From Morinoia aosen (lineage: Eukaryota; Arthropoda; Malacostraca; Amphipoda; Talitridae): a stretch of DNA of 64,000 nt. Position numbers and translations under genes: made by a program. Under the pieces are notes generated by a model. That model was not told the origin of the DNA. It saw only the letters and a program-made list of their open reading frames with translations, and did no database searches. How positions within the stretch are numbered: position 1 is the first letter of the stretch; every line of letters starts with the position of its first letter. Below are positions 32,885 to 43,811 of this stretch, piece by piece. The stretch is from assembly GCA_030386875.1 (NCBI GenBank), contig CM059572.1, positions 38,871,732 to 38,935,731 on the forward strand, given 5' to 3'.

Positions 32885-32888
32885 TTAA

Positions 32889-33560
32889 ATCTCGAAGTTC
32901 TAGATATCAATCGATAGTTTTTGAACTGACGGAAGGGCTCCTGACATTCCTGCGCGTACAATTTTTCCTTAGATTATAAGCTAACGGACTCATTTGAATA
33001 GACGGTGTTATAAAATATTTTAAGGATTACACCTTTAATTATTTGATTTTTTTTTGTTTCTTCCTGTTGGATGCAGGCCGAAAGATAGGAGACGTCGATA
33101 ATTATCCAGACGTTTTACTGCATAGACTCCTACCGCAGAAAAGCTTGCCTGGGGTACTTGTCGCTCGGCACTGCAGTGGGTGCAGGGGCTTGATGGCTTT
33201 TGAAACGGCGCGTCGCTGTGACACGTAATTGATAAATTGTTGAAATCGGCTATCATTTGAACTTGCGAGCTGAAGTACCAGTTACGAAAGATTCCATGCA
33301 TTGAACTATTGACTTTTTTCGGGTTAGTGATCGAGGCGGTCCAGCATGTGCTTGCTCTGCGGGTGTGCCTTATGAGTGCGAACGCCTGCTTCAGAACTAA
33401 TGAACTCTGTTGCACGGATCTTCTATTCTCCTGCGTTCAGTGGTTGCAATGAAGGCGATAGTCCTTCGGTATACCTTTGGCCTGTAGCGCTGCTCGGGAT
33501 GGGCAACTCTGCGAGTAGGGTTTCTGCGCTGATGAACGCTCAAGATAATTATTGGGGAAC
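32889..33560. other. Intergenic, nothing recognised
   Basis: Open frames on both strands overlap each other and show no domain. No repeats found by eye. Confidence 0.4.
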
Positions 33561-33615
33561 CTGTGCAGGAACATACGTTATGCATAGATTCCGCATTCCC
33601 TTAACTCCATACTAA
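33560..33615 (+). mobile_element. Fragment of the hairpin-SINE body
   Basis: Short match: CTGTGCAGGAACA, TATGCATAGATTCCGCATTC, CTTAACTCCATACTAA. Same orientation as all other copies. Confidence 0.6.
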
Positions 33616-34093
33616 GCGGGTATAAGCGCTCCTCAGTTGTATACGCTGCCATCCACAGTGAAGCCAGCAAAGCTTGTTGCTGGAGTATGATTAGGGTTCA
33701 ATTGACGAATTTTTTCATCTCGAAAAGAGTTTTCCATTTGAGAAAACCGAGTATTTGGCACCGCTTGAACGAATGAATCCTTCGCTGAGAGTACATCGCC
33801 CTTTAATATTGAATTCTGATATGAATTTGTGAGCATTTAGCCTTTGAAATCTAGTGTCAAGAGAATTTAATTTATGATGTACATTATGCTGTAAAATGAA
33901 AAAACATAAAATACATCAGTTAATGATCCAGAATAAAAGTGGTAGTGTTATCGTATTTACAAAAACGGAACTGTTTTGCTCGGTTTTATTCTTGGTTTAA
34001 TGTTATTTAAATGCTTGAATAATTTGGTACGTGTCATACGAATGTTACTCATAGAAAACGTTCAATAAATAACATTTTAAATTACATGATGCT

Positions 34094-34492
34094 AAGTTCA
34101 TTGTCCCCTCAGAGGGACACAACTTCTGTATCTATGAGAGTCAGTACTCCCAGGAGGAGCATGTGAGGTCTCGAGCTAAGAGGTAAGCTTTTTTGTTCTT
34201 GAAATAAAATGTTTTATTTCGTTAAGGATTATCTTTTTCGGTTCACTGCTGTCCTGCTTTTCAGCACTTCTAACTTTCTATTCAACTTTTATCTTGTTTC
34301 TTAACCTTCCTTCTTAATTTGTTGTTCCAATCCACAGGGGATCCTGTGCGGAACACACTTTATGCATAGATTCCACGTTTCCTAGGCTCTGTATTAATTG
34401 GTGCCTTCATCTTTCATTTTTTTTGGAGCTCCTTAGCTGCGATTAGGTAGGCTGAAACTAACTCATTTAATCGAATTTGTTAAGTACATTGT
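34094..34492 (+). mobile_element. Hairpin-SINE copy 8
   Basis: Element 34105-34481, flanked by AAGTTCATTGT (34094-34104) and AAGTACATTGT (34482-34492). It contains the GATCCTGTGCGGAACACAC segment also seen in subfamily B. Confidence 0.9.
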
Positions 34493-34760
34493 TAGAACCA
34501 CCACATTTACTTATGAAATAAATTCGGATTGTTTGTCACGCGGATTTTGGTATCATTATACTCAACGTCAGAGAAAATCTTCACTAGAGTACTTTATTCG
34601 GCGGTTTACTCGCCAACATTATAATTGAAATACTCAATTCCTTCGACGCAGCATCACGGTATGTGGAAGGGGCCGTAGAAATCATTATTGGTAACTTTTG
34701 TTTAATGCCTTGAATATCTATAAACTTTTCGTGGCAATTCACATCCTAATCAGGTGTTCC

Positions 34761-35300
34761 AGTTGAAAAATTACTATCCCGAGAAGGGAGTTGGGTTAGC
34801 CTTCTTTTTGTTGAAATAAAATGTTTTTTATGCTAAGGACAATCTTTTTTCGGTTCACAGCTGTCTGGTTTTTCATCACCTACTACTTTCTACTTCAACA
34901 TTTATCCAGTTTTATAAACTTTAAACTTCTTTCTCAACTTACTATTTCTATGCCCCTTCTGCGTAGATTGCGCGTTTCCTTACCTCCTTACTAAATGGTG
35001 ACTTCCTCTTTTCGGAATGCCTTTACTGCGGTTATGGAGGCTTAACACTTTGGCTGCAACTACTTAATAGTAAGTTCAATGCCAAACTCAAATTTAAAGT
35101 CAATTGGAGTAAACTATTTAGAAAATACCCAACATGAACTGGATCATGCCTTCATTTAGCTTTCGTTAAGTATTTATGAAAACTGAGTTTTTGACCACTG
35201 GTCGGTCAGTAGCATTGTGAAAATTACCTCCGTGGCCACCGGTGGCGCACGTCGCAGTCAAAGTGTTAAACTAACATCTAATCTATAAGCATTCCGTACA
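34761..35300 (+). mobile_element. Hairpin-SINE copy 9, 5'-truncated and interrupted
   Basis: Head missing: starts near GAGTTGGGTTAGCC (about 34788). A 25-bp direct repeat with three mismatches (34735-34759 and 35301-35325, AATTCACAT.CTAATCA) flanks it. Its tail is split by the MITE at 35046-35265. Confidence 0.85.
35046..35265. mobile_element. TTAA MITE family C, copy 5, inside a SINE tail
   Basis: TTAA at 35042-35045 and 35266-35269. The SINE tail reads GAGGC-TTAA-ACTAAC when the insert is removed, exactly as in uninterrupted copies. Ends CACTTTGGCTGCAACTAC and, inverted, CACTTTGACTGCGACG. Confidence 0.93.
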
Positions 35301-35345
35301 AATTCACATTCTAATCATGTGTTGCCGTAGAACTATTGGCTCGGC

Positions 35346-35482
35346 TTAATATTTCTTGACGCAGGTGTTCTTGTGACGCTCCAGCAGGTAAGGGTCGATG
35401 CCCAGAGCGGCCATGACCGCCTTCGCCTTCTTGATCACTTCGCTCGGAGGGTGGGGAGACCGGGTCAAGATCCATGCGAACC
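35346..35482 (-). CDS. Lipocalin coding exon 4 with stop
   Basis: Acceptor TTTGGGCAG. Encodes FAWILTRSPHPPSEVIKKAK, then LGIDPYLLERHKNTCVKKY and TAA. It supplies the SCR3 arginine, the C-terminal helix and the fourth cysteine. Confidence 0.95.
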
Positions 35483-38400
35483 CTGCCCAAATAAAATTAG
35501 GTTAATGTTTTTTTGGCAGCATTTTAAGCCATTTCATTTCATTCGGAAATTACTTGCTCTAGGTTAAGGATTCTGATGCATGTTTCCCCTTAGATTTATA
35601 GGAGAGATCTTGTAAGGTGACCGCAGCTGTAAATAAGTCTTCGGGAATTGAATATGTTTCGTGCCGGTTTTGCTCTCAGTTTTCATGGTTTCTTCGCTAT
35701 CGCTTGTTTTTATTTTCTTCCTTTTCCTTTTCATTCCTTACATATTATTTTATGCTCTAAATCTACTGCTCGAGAAAACGCATGTGCGTAGATTCCCCGT
35801 TTTCTCAAGTCCATCCTAAATGGTCTCTCCTCTTTGCTCTCCCGAGATCGCTTTAGATGTGACTTGGGAGTCCTAAACTTTAATAGCATGAAGATAGTTT
35901 CAGGTGAAACACTTTGACGGAATTTTTGCGATGCGTAAGTCAATTTGATTTGCGTTGTGTTTACCACGGAGCCGCGTGAAATTACGAACTGACACATGCA
36001 TTTGCTGTGTAAAGTTTCACGTAAATTTTTCGTTTTGCACACCCTTTTCACGCGCAGCACAGCTTTTTAAACTTGGAGCTGGTCGTGAAGTACGTCAGAT
36101 TCCCGAACCATTGCCAAAAGATATTGTGAATTTTGTTATATCCAGTCTTCGTCCGTTGAGGACGAGACGTTTCACGCAGACATCTGCAATCTTCCTGTAG
36201 ATTTTTCGTAGGATTAATTTTTATATGAGGTACGCCTTGTTTTGTTTCTTCTCACTCGCCGTGGCGCGGGCTGACTTTTTCTGCGAGCTCGAAGGCGCAT
36301 AATTGTGTTCCTGACTCCCTTCCGCTTATTTTTTCTTGCGGGAGGTAGCCTCCGTTTGTCTGTAAGATGCTTTCAGAGCTGTTGCTTCCTTATCCTTCTA
36401 CCTATGATATTTATAATTATTTTCCAGTGCATATTTTACTGAATATTTCCCTCTTCAGAGGGAGATGCTTCTTGTATCTGAGAATTAGCGCTTCCAAGGG
36501 AAAGATACGAGATCCCGAGCTGGAAGTTAAGTAATCCTTCATCTTGATGAAATTGATTAGATTTACTTTAATTTTGTCATGGACGATTTTTCCTTCGATA
36601 CACTGCTGTTTTTTTCAGCGCCAGTTGCATGCTTCTTCAACTTGTATCTTGTTTCATTAATTTTTTTTAATCGTACACGCCATGTGCATAGATAGATTAT
36701 TTTGCTATTTGTTTCCATTTCTATCTATTTTATTTTGAAATGACCTGTTAAATGAAATGGACGACATGCAAATGAAATGGACGACATGCAAATGAAATGG
36801 ACGACATGCAAATGAAATGAACGGCATGCAAATGAAATGAACGGCATGCAAATGAAATGAACGGCATGCAAATGAAATGAACGGCATGCAAATGAAATGA
36901 ACGGCATGCAAATGAAATGGACGACATGCAAATGAAATGGACGACATGCAAATGAAATGGACGACATGCAAATGAAATGGACGACATGCAAATGAAATGG
37001 ACGACATGCAAATGAAATGGACGGCATGCAAATGAAATGGACGGCATGCAAATGAAATGAACGGCATGCAAATGAAATGAACGACATGCAAATGAAATGA
37101 ACGACATGCAAATGAAATGAACGACATGCAAATGAAATGAACGACATTCCAAGGAAATGAACGACATGCAAATAAAATGAACGGCATGCAAATGAAATGA
37201 ACGACATACAAATGAAATTGAATTAAAAAGTTGGCGCGACTCACTGATGCTGCCGTAAGGCAAGTTGCGGCACGAGTACTCGATGGTCCAGGACTTGTAG
37301 TCAGTGCCGGACACCTCGTAATGGTCTTCGAAGATGGTGCGCGGCACGCCGGATATGGTGTAGGACAGCCGGTTGGGTGCGGCGTACGGCTGCTTCCGGA
37401 AGATGTCCACGAAAATCTTCATCGGCTTCCGTAGTCTGAGGATAAATAACTTTTTGGAAGGAAGGAAAACCGATGTCGTGATGCAAGGACTCCGACGTCG
37501 CTAGCGAATATCGAACACTAATAATTGTGAAATACTGTTGTGGTCGTCTTGAATATCTAGCGCGGTAAAGTGGGAAATATGATGCAGATTTTACAGTAGG
37601 AAGGAGCCTAATTGTTTTGATGGAAATCATTAGTTTTATCGAAAGATACGTGAAGCATTTCTTCGTAGAAGTTTATTCATCAGACACACACTGATTAATG
37701 AAGTACGACTCCGAGTTGAAATTGTGGAATTTGTCACTCCTCGGGACGATACAAGTATTATATCTACAGGAATTAGCGCTCCCAGGGGGGATATGTGAGG
37801 TTCCGAGCTAAAGGTTAGGTAGGCCACCCTTTTGTTGTAACAATAGTTGTTTTGCTGTTACCGACCACCTTTTTTCCGGTTTACTGCTGACCTGTATTTT
37901 AGCACCTACCACTTTCTGCTTCAACTTACATCTTGTTTCATGAACTTATTTCTCAACTTACTGTTTCTATGCACCTTGTGCATAGATTCTGCGTTCCCTT
38001 AACTCCATGCTTAATGTTGCCTTCCTCCTTCCTCTTTTTGGAACGCCTTTGTTGCGGTTAGGGAAGCTCAAACTGAACAATTTAAACAAATTAAACAATT
38101 AACTAACATCTGATCCGATGAATTTGTCAATATTTAAACGATTTCTTCATTCCATTCAAGTTTTCAAACTTGTTTGTGCTGTTGTATGAGAGAAACTATG
38201 ATCACCATTCGAAGTTTTCTCACTGACACCGAATTACACTCCGCATCGCTACGTTTTGAGCGTAATGCTGTTGCTGTGCTGGACTCCCAAGTTATCGAGT
38301 TGAAACCTCGTTGCGATCCGCTTATTGTAGCTCAGCCCTCCGAGAAATACTCAATAATGATGAGTTGTGAATCGTTTGGAAAATTTTATCGTTGATTTTG

Positions 38401-39755
38401 TTGTGCCATTTGATGGACTACGCTCTAAAATATAATCCTGTCAGCGCAACGCTACTTCATTGAATCATCATAGGGCCGCCATTTGTGACAAGTTGGGTGA
38501 GTCATACGTAGGTAATATTTTGCGTATATTTTTTTCTTCCATTTCTATTGATACAAACAAATTTGAGCTCTTATGGCTGGAAAAATTAAATGATACCTTT
38601 ATTTTCGTAGAAATGTCTGTAAATAATTGAACTAATCAGCCTTAATGAGATAATTATATTTTGTTATTATTTTAACGATTCTGCGTTTGTAGTATTATTT
38701 CAGCATAGGATGAAGTCATTCGACTCGTTTTCTCTTGGATTGAGAGCAACATTTCAATAAAACTGCCTACAATAGTGAAATTGGAGATTTGTGAGACTGT
38801 GATGTGCAAAACTCATTTTATTGCATCAGTTAATGGCACAACATTGTCGTTAACATGGTTGTCAGAACGCATTGTGAGTTTGTACTCATTCAACAATTCA
38901 ACAAACTATAGACGGCCTACTGTACGAAAAAAAATGCATAGTGTTAATAGAAATAATATTGAAATACTCACAAAATATCCTGGAAGTCGAGCCTGACCGA
39001 TACTTTGCCGGAGTGTTTGTGTTTGATGTAGGTGCCGGACCAGCAGTGGCCGATGTTCTGGTAGGCGGTGAAGTAGCGCTCTTGCTCGAACCAACGTCCC
39101 AAGTACTGGAATGATATTATACGCTTTCATTCATTGCCAAAAACTGCTTTCTTATTGGTCGTTGTCAATTAGAATTTTATGAATTTTTGGTTATGAATAA
39201 GAGTTTTTAATACACATTAGAGCTAATCAAAAGGCATGTTTCCGTTTTTTTGTAGCGCGAAGTTTTCGAAAATTCCTCCTGTATTTTATGAGAAATTATG
39301 TTTTCGTTTTTACTTAGTTGAAAGATTATTGATACAGCAGAGGACAGAAAATGCGATGTATTAGCAGTATAACAAGACAGCTATTTTTTTCGTGTTGTGT
39401 GTAGATGGTAAGCAACGGAGAATCCAGTCTAACCTGTACGTTAGTGATCAATATACGTAGCTTCAATGTTTTTATTTTGTCTTAAGACTAGACAAAAATT
39501 TATTCATATTTTAACGTTGTCACTTATGGAATCAAAAAATTATTAATTTCATAGTCTTTTCATTAAATATGAACATTGCATTACTAACGTATGACTTTAA
39601 GGTATACAGAAAAAAAGCGTTGAAGCTCTCACCCTTTCCCAGTCGAAGTTTTTGATGACGGGCATGTTGGGGCAGGGTGTACTGTAGTGCACCTGCGACC
39701 GTGCTGCCTCCAGCGCCATCAGCACGACGGCCACTGGCGCGGTCCATTTCATCAT
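35346..39755 (-). CDS. Apolipoprotein D/Lazarillo-like secreted lipocalin (4 coding exons)
   Basis: Minus-strand CDS: 39755-39633, 39105-38972, 37435-37245, 35482-35346, all GT-AG, 585 bp, 194 residues, close to the 189 of mammalian ApoD. Residues 1-20 form a signal peptide (MMKWTAPVAVVLMALEAARS). The lipocalin SCR1 motif NFDWERYLGRWFEQERY carries the G-x-W at 44-46, TDY sits at 130-132 (SCR2), and AWILTR supplies the SCR3 arginine. Four cysteines (28, 62, 141, 190) fit the two ApoD-type disulfides. Family role: extracellular carrier of small hydrophobic ligands (lipids, or biliverdin in insecticyanin-type members); the ligand here is unknown. Two start Mets are adjacent (39755 and 39752). 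Intron 3 contains a 20-bp tandem array and introns 2 and 3 contain SINEs, all antisense to this gene. No link to Cdc45 is implied. Confidence 0.95.
35640..35895 (+). mobile_element. Hairpin-SINE-related subfamily B, copy 3
   Basis: Blocks TTTTCATGGTTTCTTCGCTA, GTGCGTAGATTCCCCG, TCCATCCTAAATGGTCTCTC and TCTCCCGAGATCGC. It lies in lipocalin intron 3, antisense to that gene. Confidence 0.7.
36449..36690 (+). mobile_element. Hairpin-SINE copy 10, 3'-truncated and diverged
   Basis: Head CCCTCTTCAGAGGGAGATGC, then GAATTAGCGCTTCCAAGGG and body to GCCATGTGCATAGATAGATT. It ends just before the 20-bp array, in lipocalin intron 3. Confidence 0.75.
36751..37215 (-). repeat. 20-bp minisatellite in lipocalin intron 3 (about 23 units)
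   Basis: On the plus strand the unit reads AAATGAAATGGACGACATGC, with variation at two positions (GG/GA and GAC/GGC) arranged in runs, which suggests stepwise duplication. Twenty-one units contain ATGCAAAT on the plus strand, hence TGCATG in the sense transcript. The array starts about 30 nt after the donor of exon 3. All three minus-strand frames are open through it because the 20-bp unit contains no stop in any register; this is not a protein-coding signal. Confidence 0.97.
37245..37435 (-). CDS. Lipocalin coding exon 3
   Basis: Acceptor TATCCTCAG, donor GTGAGT. Encodes LRKPMKIFVDIFRKQPYAAP, then VSGTDYKSWTIEYSCRNLPY and GSI: barrel strands with TDY and the third cysteine. Its frame stays open past the donor into the intronic array, but exon 4 joins precisely at this GT. 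Confidence 0.95.
37727..38129 (+). mobile_element. Hairpin-SINE copy 11 (lipocalin intron 2, antisense to gene)
   Basis: Element 37737-38119, flanked by GAATTTGTCA at 37727-37736 and 38120-38129. Full-length with diverged head. Confidence 0.9.
38130..38971. other. Remainder of lipocalin intron 2
   Basis: AT-rich sequence without a recognisable element or gene. Confidence 0.5.
38972..39105 (-). CDS. Lipocalin coding exon 2
   Basis: Acceptor CATTCCAG, donor GTGAGT. Encodes YLGRWFEQERYFTAYQNIGH, then CWSGTYIKH and VRLDFQDI. It completes the G-x-W signature and carries the second cysteine. Confidence 0.95.
39633..39755 (-). CDS. Lipocalin coding exon 1
   Basis: Encodes the signal peptide and mature N-terminus to KNFDWER (residues 1-41). 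Donor GTGAGA, phase 0. The first cysteine is in STPCPNMP. Confidence 0.94.
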
Positions 39756-42037
39756 TATTGAATTTGGTCGAAGTACCTAATGGACTTCAACGTCAAATTA
39801 ATGCAGTTACTTCACGTGGTTTAAAAGCCAGCTAACCTGTTCACTGCGGCTGGCATAAACACGATCTCACGTGCAAGCGTATTAATAAAACGCCTGCAAT
39901 GAAGGGGTGAAGTGAGCGTCTGTAAGAGTGATCTAATTTATCAAACGAAGCCAGTAAAAAAAACACAGAACGTGTTTCATCACAATTTGTGAATGATGAT
40001 GGTCTATCTCAATTTTCAGCTGCTGTAGTTGATGCTGTTGTGAAACCAAACGCTATAACATTGATCACCAATTGCCTACGGAGAATTTTATTGCAATTTC
40101 ATCTGACTTGACATCGGTTGAGTTGCGTAACGAGAACACTCTGAGAACGTGTGGAGCGCAACAAGCTTGAAAAATGCAATTGTCGATCCTGAGAACGAGA
40201 AATTAAGACGAGTTTAAAAGAAATGTGTTTCCGTATATCAAGATATTATTTCGCATTTCGATGAAAATTCACAAGTTGCCGAGTTTTTTTTTTAACGTTT
40301 TAACTTTTTTGGAAGCCGGTAACGCTGCGATTGGGTGACTGAATGCTTCCTTTGAATTCATTCAGGTCAGTTGTCTAGATAGCTAAATGAATGGGAGAGG
40401 CAGTCCGACCGACTGGCTGCCGAGCGTTTTTATAGACCCCTGCGCGTGTGTCCAGGTTCCGGTTAAGAATTATTCTGCAAATTATGACTCTCGCTTCTTG
40501 CTTGCGGATGAGCGATTCTTACACATAACTTTCCTGCATACTTTCTTGGTTTGTCTGTTGCTTGGAGCACCGTGTCGAGTAGAAGTAGAGCGGTTATTGC
40601 ACTGTTTTTGTGGCGTGATCTGTTATAAGTTTTGATATGAAATTCGTGCGACCAGGCAAAAAGCGCAATAAGACAAGAAAAGAGGAGTCCTTTATCATAA
40701 CGCTTGCTGATGTGATTGAAGTCCGTTATTAATTTGAAAGCTCTTTAACTCCATTTGACAATAATTGGAAGTAATGTTTTCTCTTCATGGGTTAAATTTA
40801 AGAATATTGGAAGGGAATATATGCATACTTACACGGGTAGGTTCGATTTTAAGTTACACATATATAGCTATAGTTCAATAGTTATCACACCGCGAGTTTC
40901 GCCGCCTGTCACAGAAATTACAGACAGAGGACACTGTAGCTATCAGTATATTACTAAACTTCAATAGTCTGTGCCAATGTTCACAGTACAGTGCACCTGT
41001 GTGAAAACTGATAACTCATCTGTATGATAGTACTATAAAGTCGTTCTCATGAGCTAAGCGAACTCGCCAAGCTCTCGATTACTGCAGGTTTCGTCACACT
41101 CCACCTCGCGTCTGTGACGCCTCTGATAAATGTGCATCTCTATCCCGTAGCAAACTTCGCTGATTATGTGTGTTGCAGATATAGTGCAAATATGATGTCT
41201 CAGGAATTTGCTTCCTTCTGTTTTCGAGTGTGCTCTTGGTGCACCTTATGTATGTGAGAATTGATAGCGCGTCTTCCTGGTATGATAGTGACACATTTAT
41301 TAAGAGTTCCTATCGTTCAGCTCAGTCTTGAATAATTGCAAGGGGCAAGCTTGCTCTTACCAGTGGGCCGGTAAAAACGAAGCATTCTTCGTTTTTCACA
41401 TTGTTCATAAATGTCTGAAAGAGTTTGGATCATGCTCAAATGTGCTTTCTTAGTTCAATATGCATTTTATTGTAACGCTTCATAGGGCGCCTAAGGCGTT
41501 CCAGTAGCTGGAAGAAAGCAGGCTTTATCTTTACATGCGCAAAGATTTGTCATTTTTTTTCAACATTAGGCATTCTAATCGCATTTGTTCTTGCAGTGTT
41601 GCATTTTTCGTTACTCTGTCAACAAACCCTATAGAACAAGAGCTGAGTTTTGTGATTTCTCTACCGATTGTCGATGTTTCTGAGCTCACGTCCGTTTGTC
41701 AATGCTTGTCAAGTTTGTGTCAGCTTCTGTGCTAGCTAATCGTGTATAGATTAGATGTACTGATAATCTTGTGGTTCTTGTTTGCGATAATAAGCTCGTG
41801 TTCACTACTTGCGATGCAATCTGGTTTGTGCTTGCGATTACGAAGATCGTGTGTGCTACCTGCGTTACTAATCTTCAGGTTGGAAAATGCTTCTACGCTT
41901 CAACCGTCATGAAATTCTTGTAGCGCTAAAGGTTGACTGCAATGCTTCATTTTCGTGATAACATTAACGGTTTTCAAATCTATCATTCGATTTTGTCGCT
42001 GAATAAGTACACAATATTTTTGTTTCTTAACACTAAG
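39756..42037. other. Lipocalin upstream and intergenic DNA
   Basis: Contains the two E-boxes already listed. Otherwise no gene or repeat family was recognised. Confidence 0.4.
39813..39873 (-). promoter_or_regulatory. Two CACGTG E-boxes upstream of the lipocalin
   Basis: Palindromic CACGTG hexamers at 39813-39818 and 39868-39873, 58 and 113 bp upstream of the start codon. CACGTG is the core site of bHLH factors such as Clock/Cycle, Myc/Max and Mitf. No TATA box was identified with confidence. Two hexamers alone are weak evidence. Confidence 0.3.
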
Positions 42038-42157
42038 AAGGTGGATCCCGAAAGTGTGCACAAACCCTTTGACGGAATTTATGCGTACGGGGCTCACCCG
42101 CGTGAGACGATCGCTGCAAAACGGGCCGAGCAGCTTGCTCGTAAAATTCCTCGCTAA
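42038..42157 (+). CDS. Possible orphan terminal exon (39 codons)
   Basis: After a pyrimidine-rich tract and TAAG acceptor-like site (42034-42037) the frame reads KKVDPESVHKPFDGIYAYGA, then HPRETIAAKRAEQLARKIPR and TAA. Base composition and codon choice look coding, unlike the surrounding sequence, and the end is amphipathic and basic. I do not recognise the protein. It may be the last exon of an otherwise unseen gene, a gene fragment, or chance. Confidence 0.3.
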   Translation, partial: KVDPESVHKPFDGIYAYGAHPRETIAAKRAEQLARKIPR

Positions 42158-42615
42158 TAATTACTTAGTGTACAATGGGGTTCCGGGTGTTGATTGATGC
42201 TATATTAGACTCTGCTGGCGCTTTGCTTCCTTCACGAACGCGGGAGCGGTTCATTTAGAGATGGGAGAGGCAGTCCATTCATTGCACTGTTTCACCTTTT
42301 CTTTATTTTTGCCATGAAAGTGGCGTTAAATGTTCTATATAACTGAATGAATGATGGTCACCGTTCTCGCAGCTCGCTGTACTTACGCGTCTCGGCAGTT
42401 TTTGAGCCCTCTAACTGAATGCGTTGAAAAATAAGTTTGGCTTCAGTGTCCATCACGCTTTGGATGTGTCGAAAAATGCACTTAGATGATATTCAACTAC
42501 TTCCACTGTCTATGACAAATTTACATTTTACGTTGAAACCTTAGGGATTATTTGATGCATCGTCGTACGTTTTCTGCAGTTTGAAACGAACGCGCACGCT
42601 CAGTTTTACTGAAGC

Positions 42616-42945
42616 ATGGTATCACTCGCCAACAGTACGCGCTACAACACCATGCTGAGCAACACAACGTGCACCATCACGCGTCACTACACAACGTGTA
42701 CCACCATCACGATCCGCAACACCACGCGGCACAACATCGCGTGCATCAACACCACAACATCACGTGCGGCTACACCACGCGCCGCAACACCACGCTCCAC
42801 AAAACCACGCGCATCAACAACACGCGTCACAACGGTAGCACGCGCCACGACCACCATCACGTGTGACATGCACGCACGTTGTGCTGCCGCCTCTGCGTCT
42901 CCTGCAGCAGCTGCCGCGGCAGGCAAGAAAGCCGCGCCGCTCTAA
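42616..42945 (+). repeat. C/A-rich, CpG-rich low-complexity tract with overlapping open frames
   Basis: Degenerate short units like CAACACCACGCG fill about 42640-42870. Strand composition is strongly skewed (little G or T runs on plus). Two plus frames and one minus frame are open: Thr/Asn/Arg-rich, His-rich, and Val/Arg-rich. The first ends in an alanine run and KKAAPL. Open frames follow from composition, so coding status is doubtful. Confidence 0.5.
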
Positions 42946-43811
42946 TGACGGATGTATATGTCCGCACAACTTTCCCGTGCAGCCCACGCCTTCAAATTGA
43001 GGGGAAAAGCTCGCTTCTCTTTTTAATTACCGCCGCTAACGAAGGTTACGTTCTTTTCCTGACCTTTGTTGTATAGGGTGTGTTGGATTTATAGAGCTCT
43101 AATTCTTAGAATTCTTGTGATGGAATTTTGAATCGGTAGGGGTATATTAGAAGCAGTATCATGCTCGCAGTCGTGAAAGAACGCTTTAGATTCGCTGTTT
43201 TGAAAATTTGAGCATTGGAGAAAGCTGTAGTGAATGCTAACACTTTAGATGCAGGACGCCGTTTAAGATTCAAGAAATATATTGAATTGATATTGTATTG
43301 CATTTCGTTGCAAAAATATTACAATAAGTTTCCTGTCAGAGTAATTTGATGTTCGAACTACCATAGAACTTGGATATAAAAAATCAGTTGTTTTATGAAT
43401 CGCACCCATCACAGCGTTTATGGTGAATTCTTCATGCTTGTGATAACTGTGTGCGTTCATAGAAAATGATCTTATTCGTTAACGAACAAATCTTCCGCTC
43501 AAATTGAAATCATTAAAGAACAAAATGTGCTGACGGTCAAATTACTTACCATATTATTGTAGCACACTAAAGATTCAACCTACATTACTAGAGGTATAAC
43601 GCTCTGTGCTCTTGGGTAACCAGTACTGTGCGATAAGAATCGCTCCGTCGCCCTTTTTTGCTCAACATTTTAAAGTTCAACTTTTTCCATGAATAATTCG
43701 GCCATAAAGACCACTCAGTAGCTGACAGCTCGGTCTTTTTGATCAAATTTGATCTACCGCCAGGAGCCATCCAGAATCTCAGAGATCCGCCTCGCAAGTT
43801 CTGTGCTTGCC

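Noticed and set aside
33035-33415. 126-codon minus-strand frame
   Set aside because: No domain, no splice context, overlapped by equally open frames on the other strand.
36751-37215. Regular repeats suggesting a CRISPR array
   Set aside because: Units are directly adjacent with no spacers, and the locus is an intron in animal DNA.
36705-37422. Long overlapping minus-strand open frames of 160-224 codons
   Set aside because: They are created by the 20-bp tandem repeat, which has no stop in any register. Only the part to 37245 (lipocalin exon 3) is real coding sequence.
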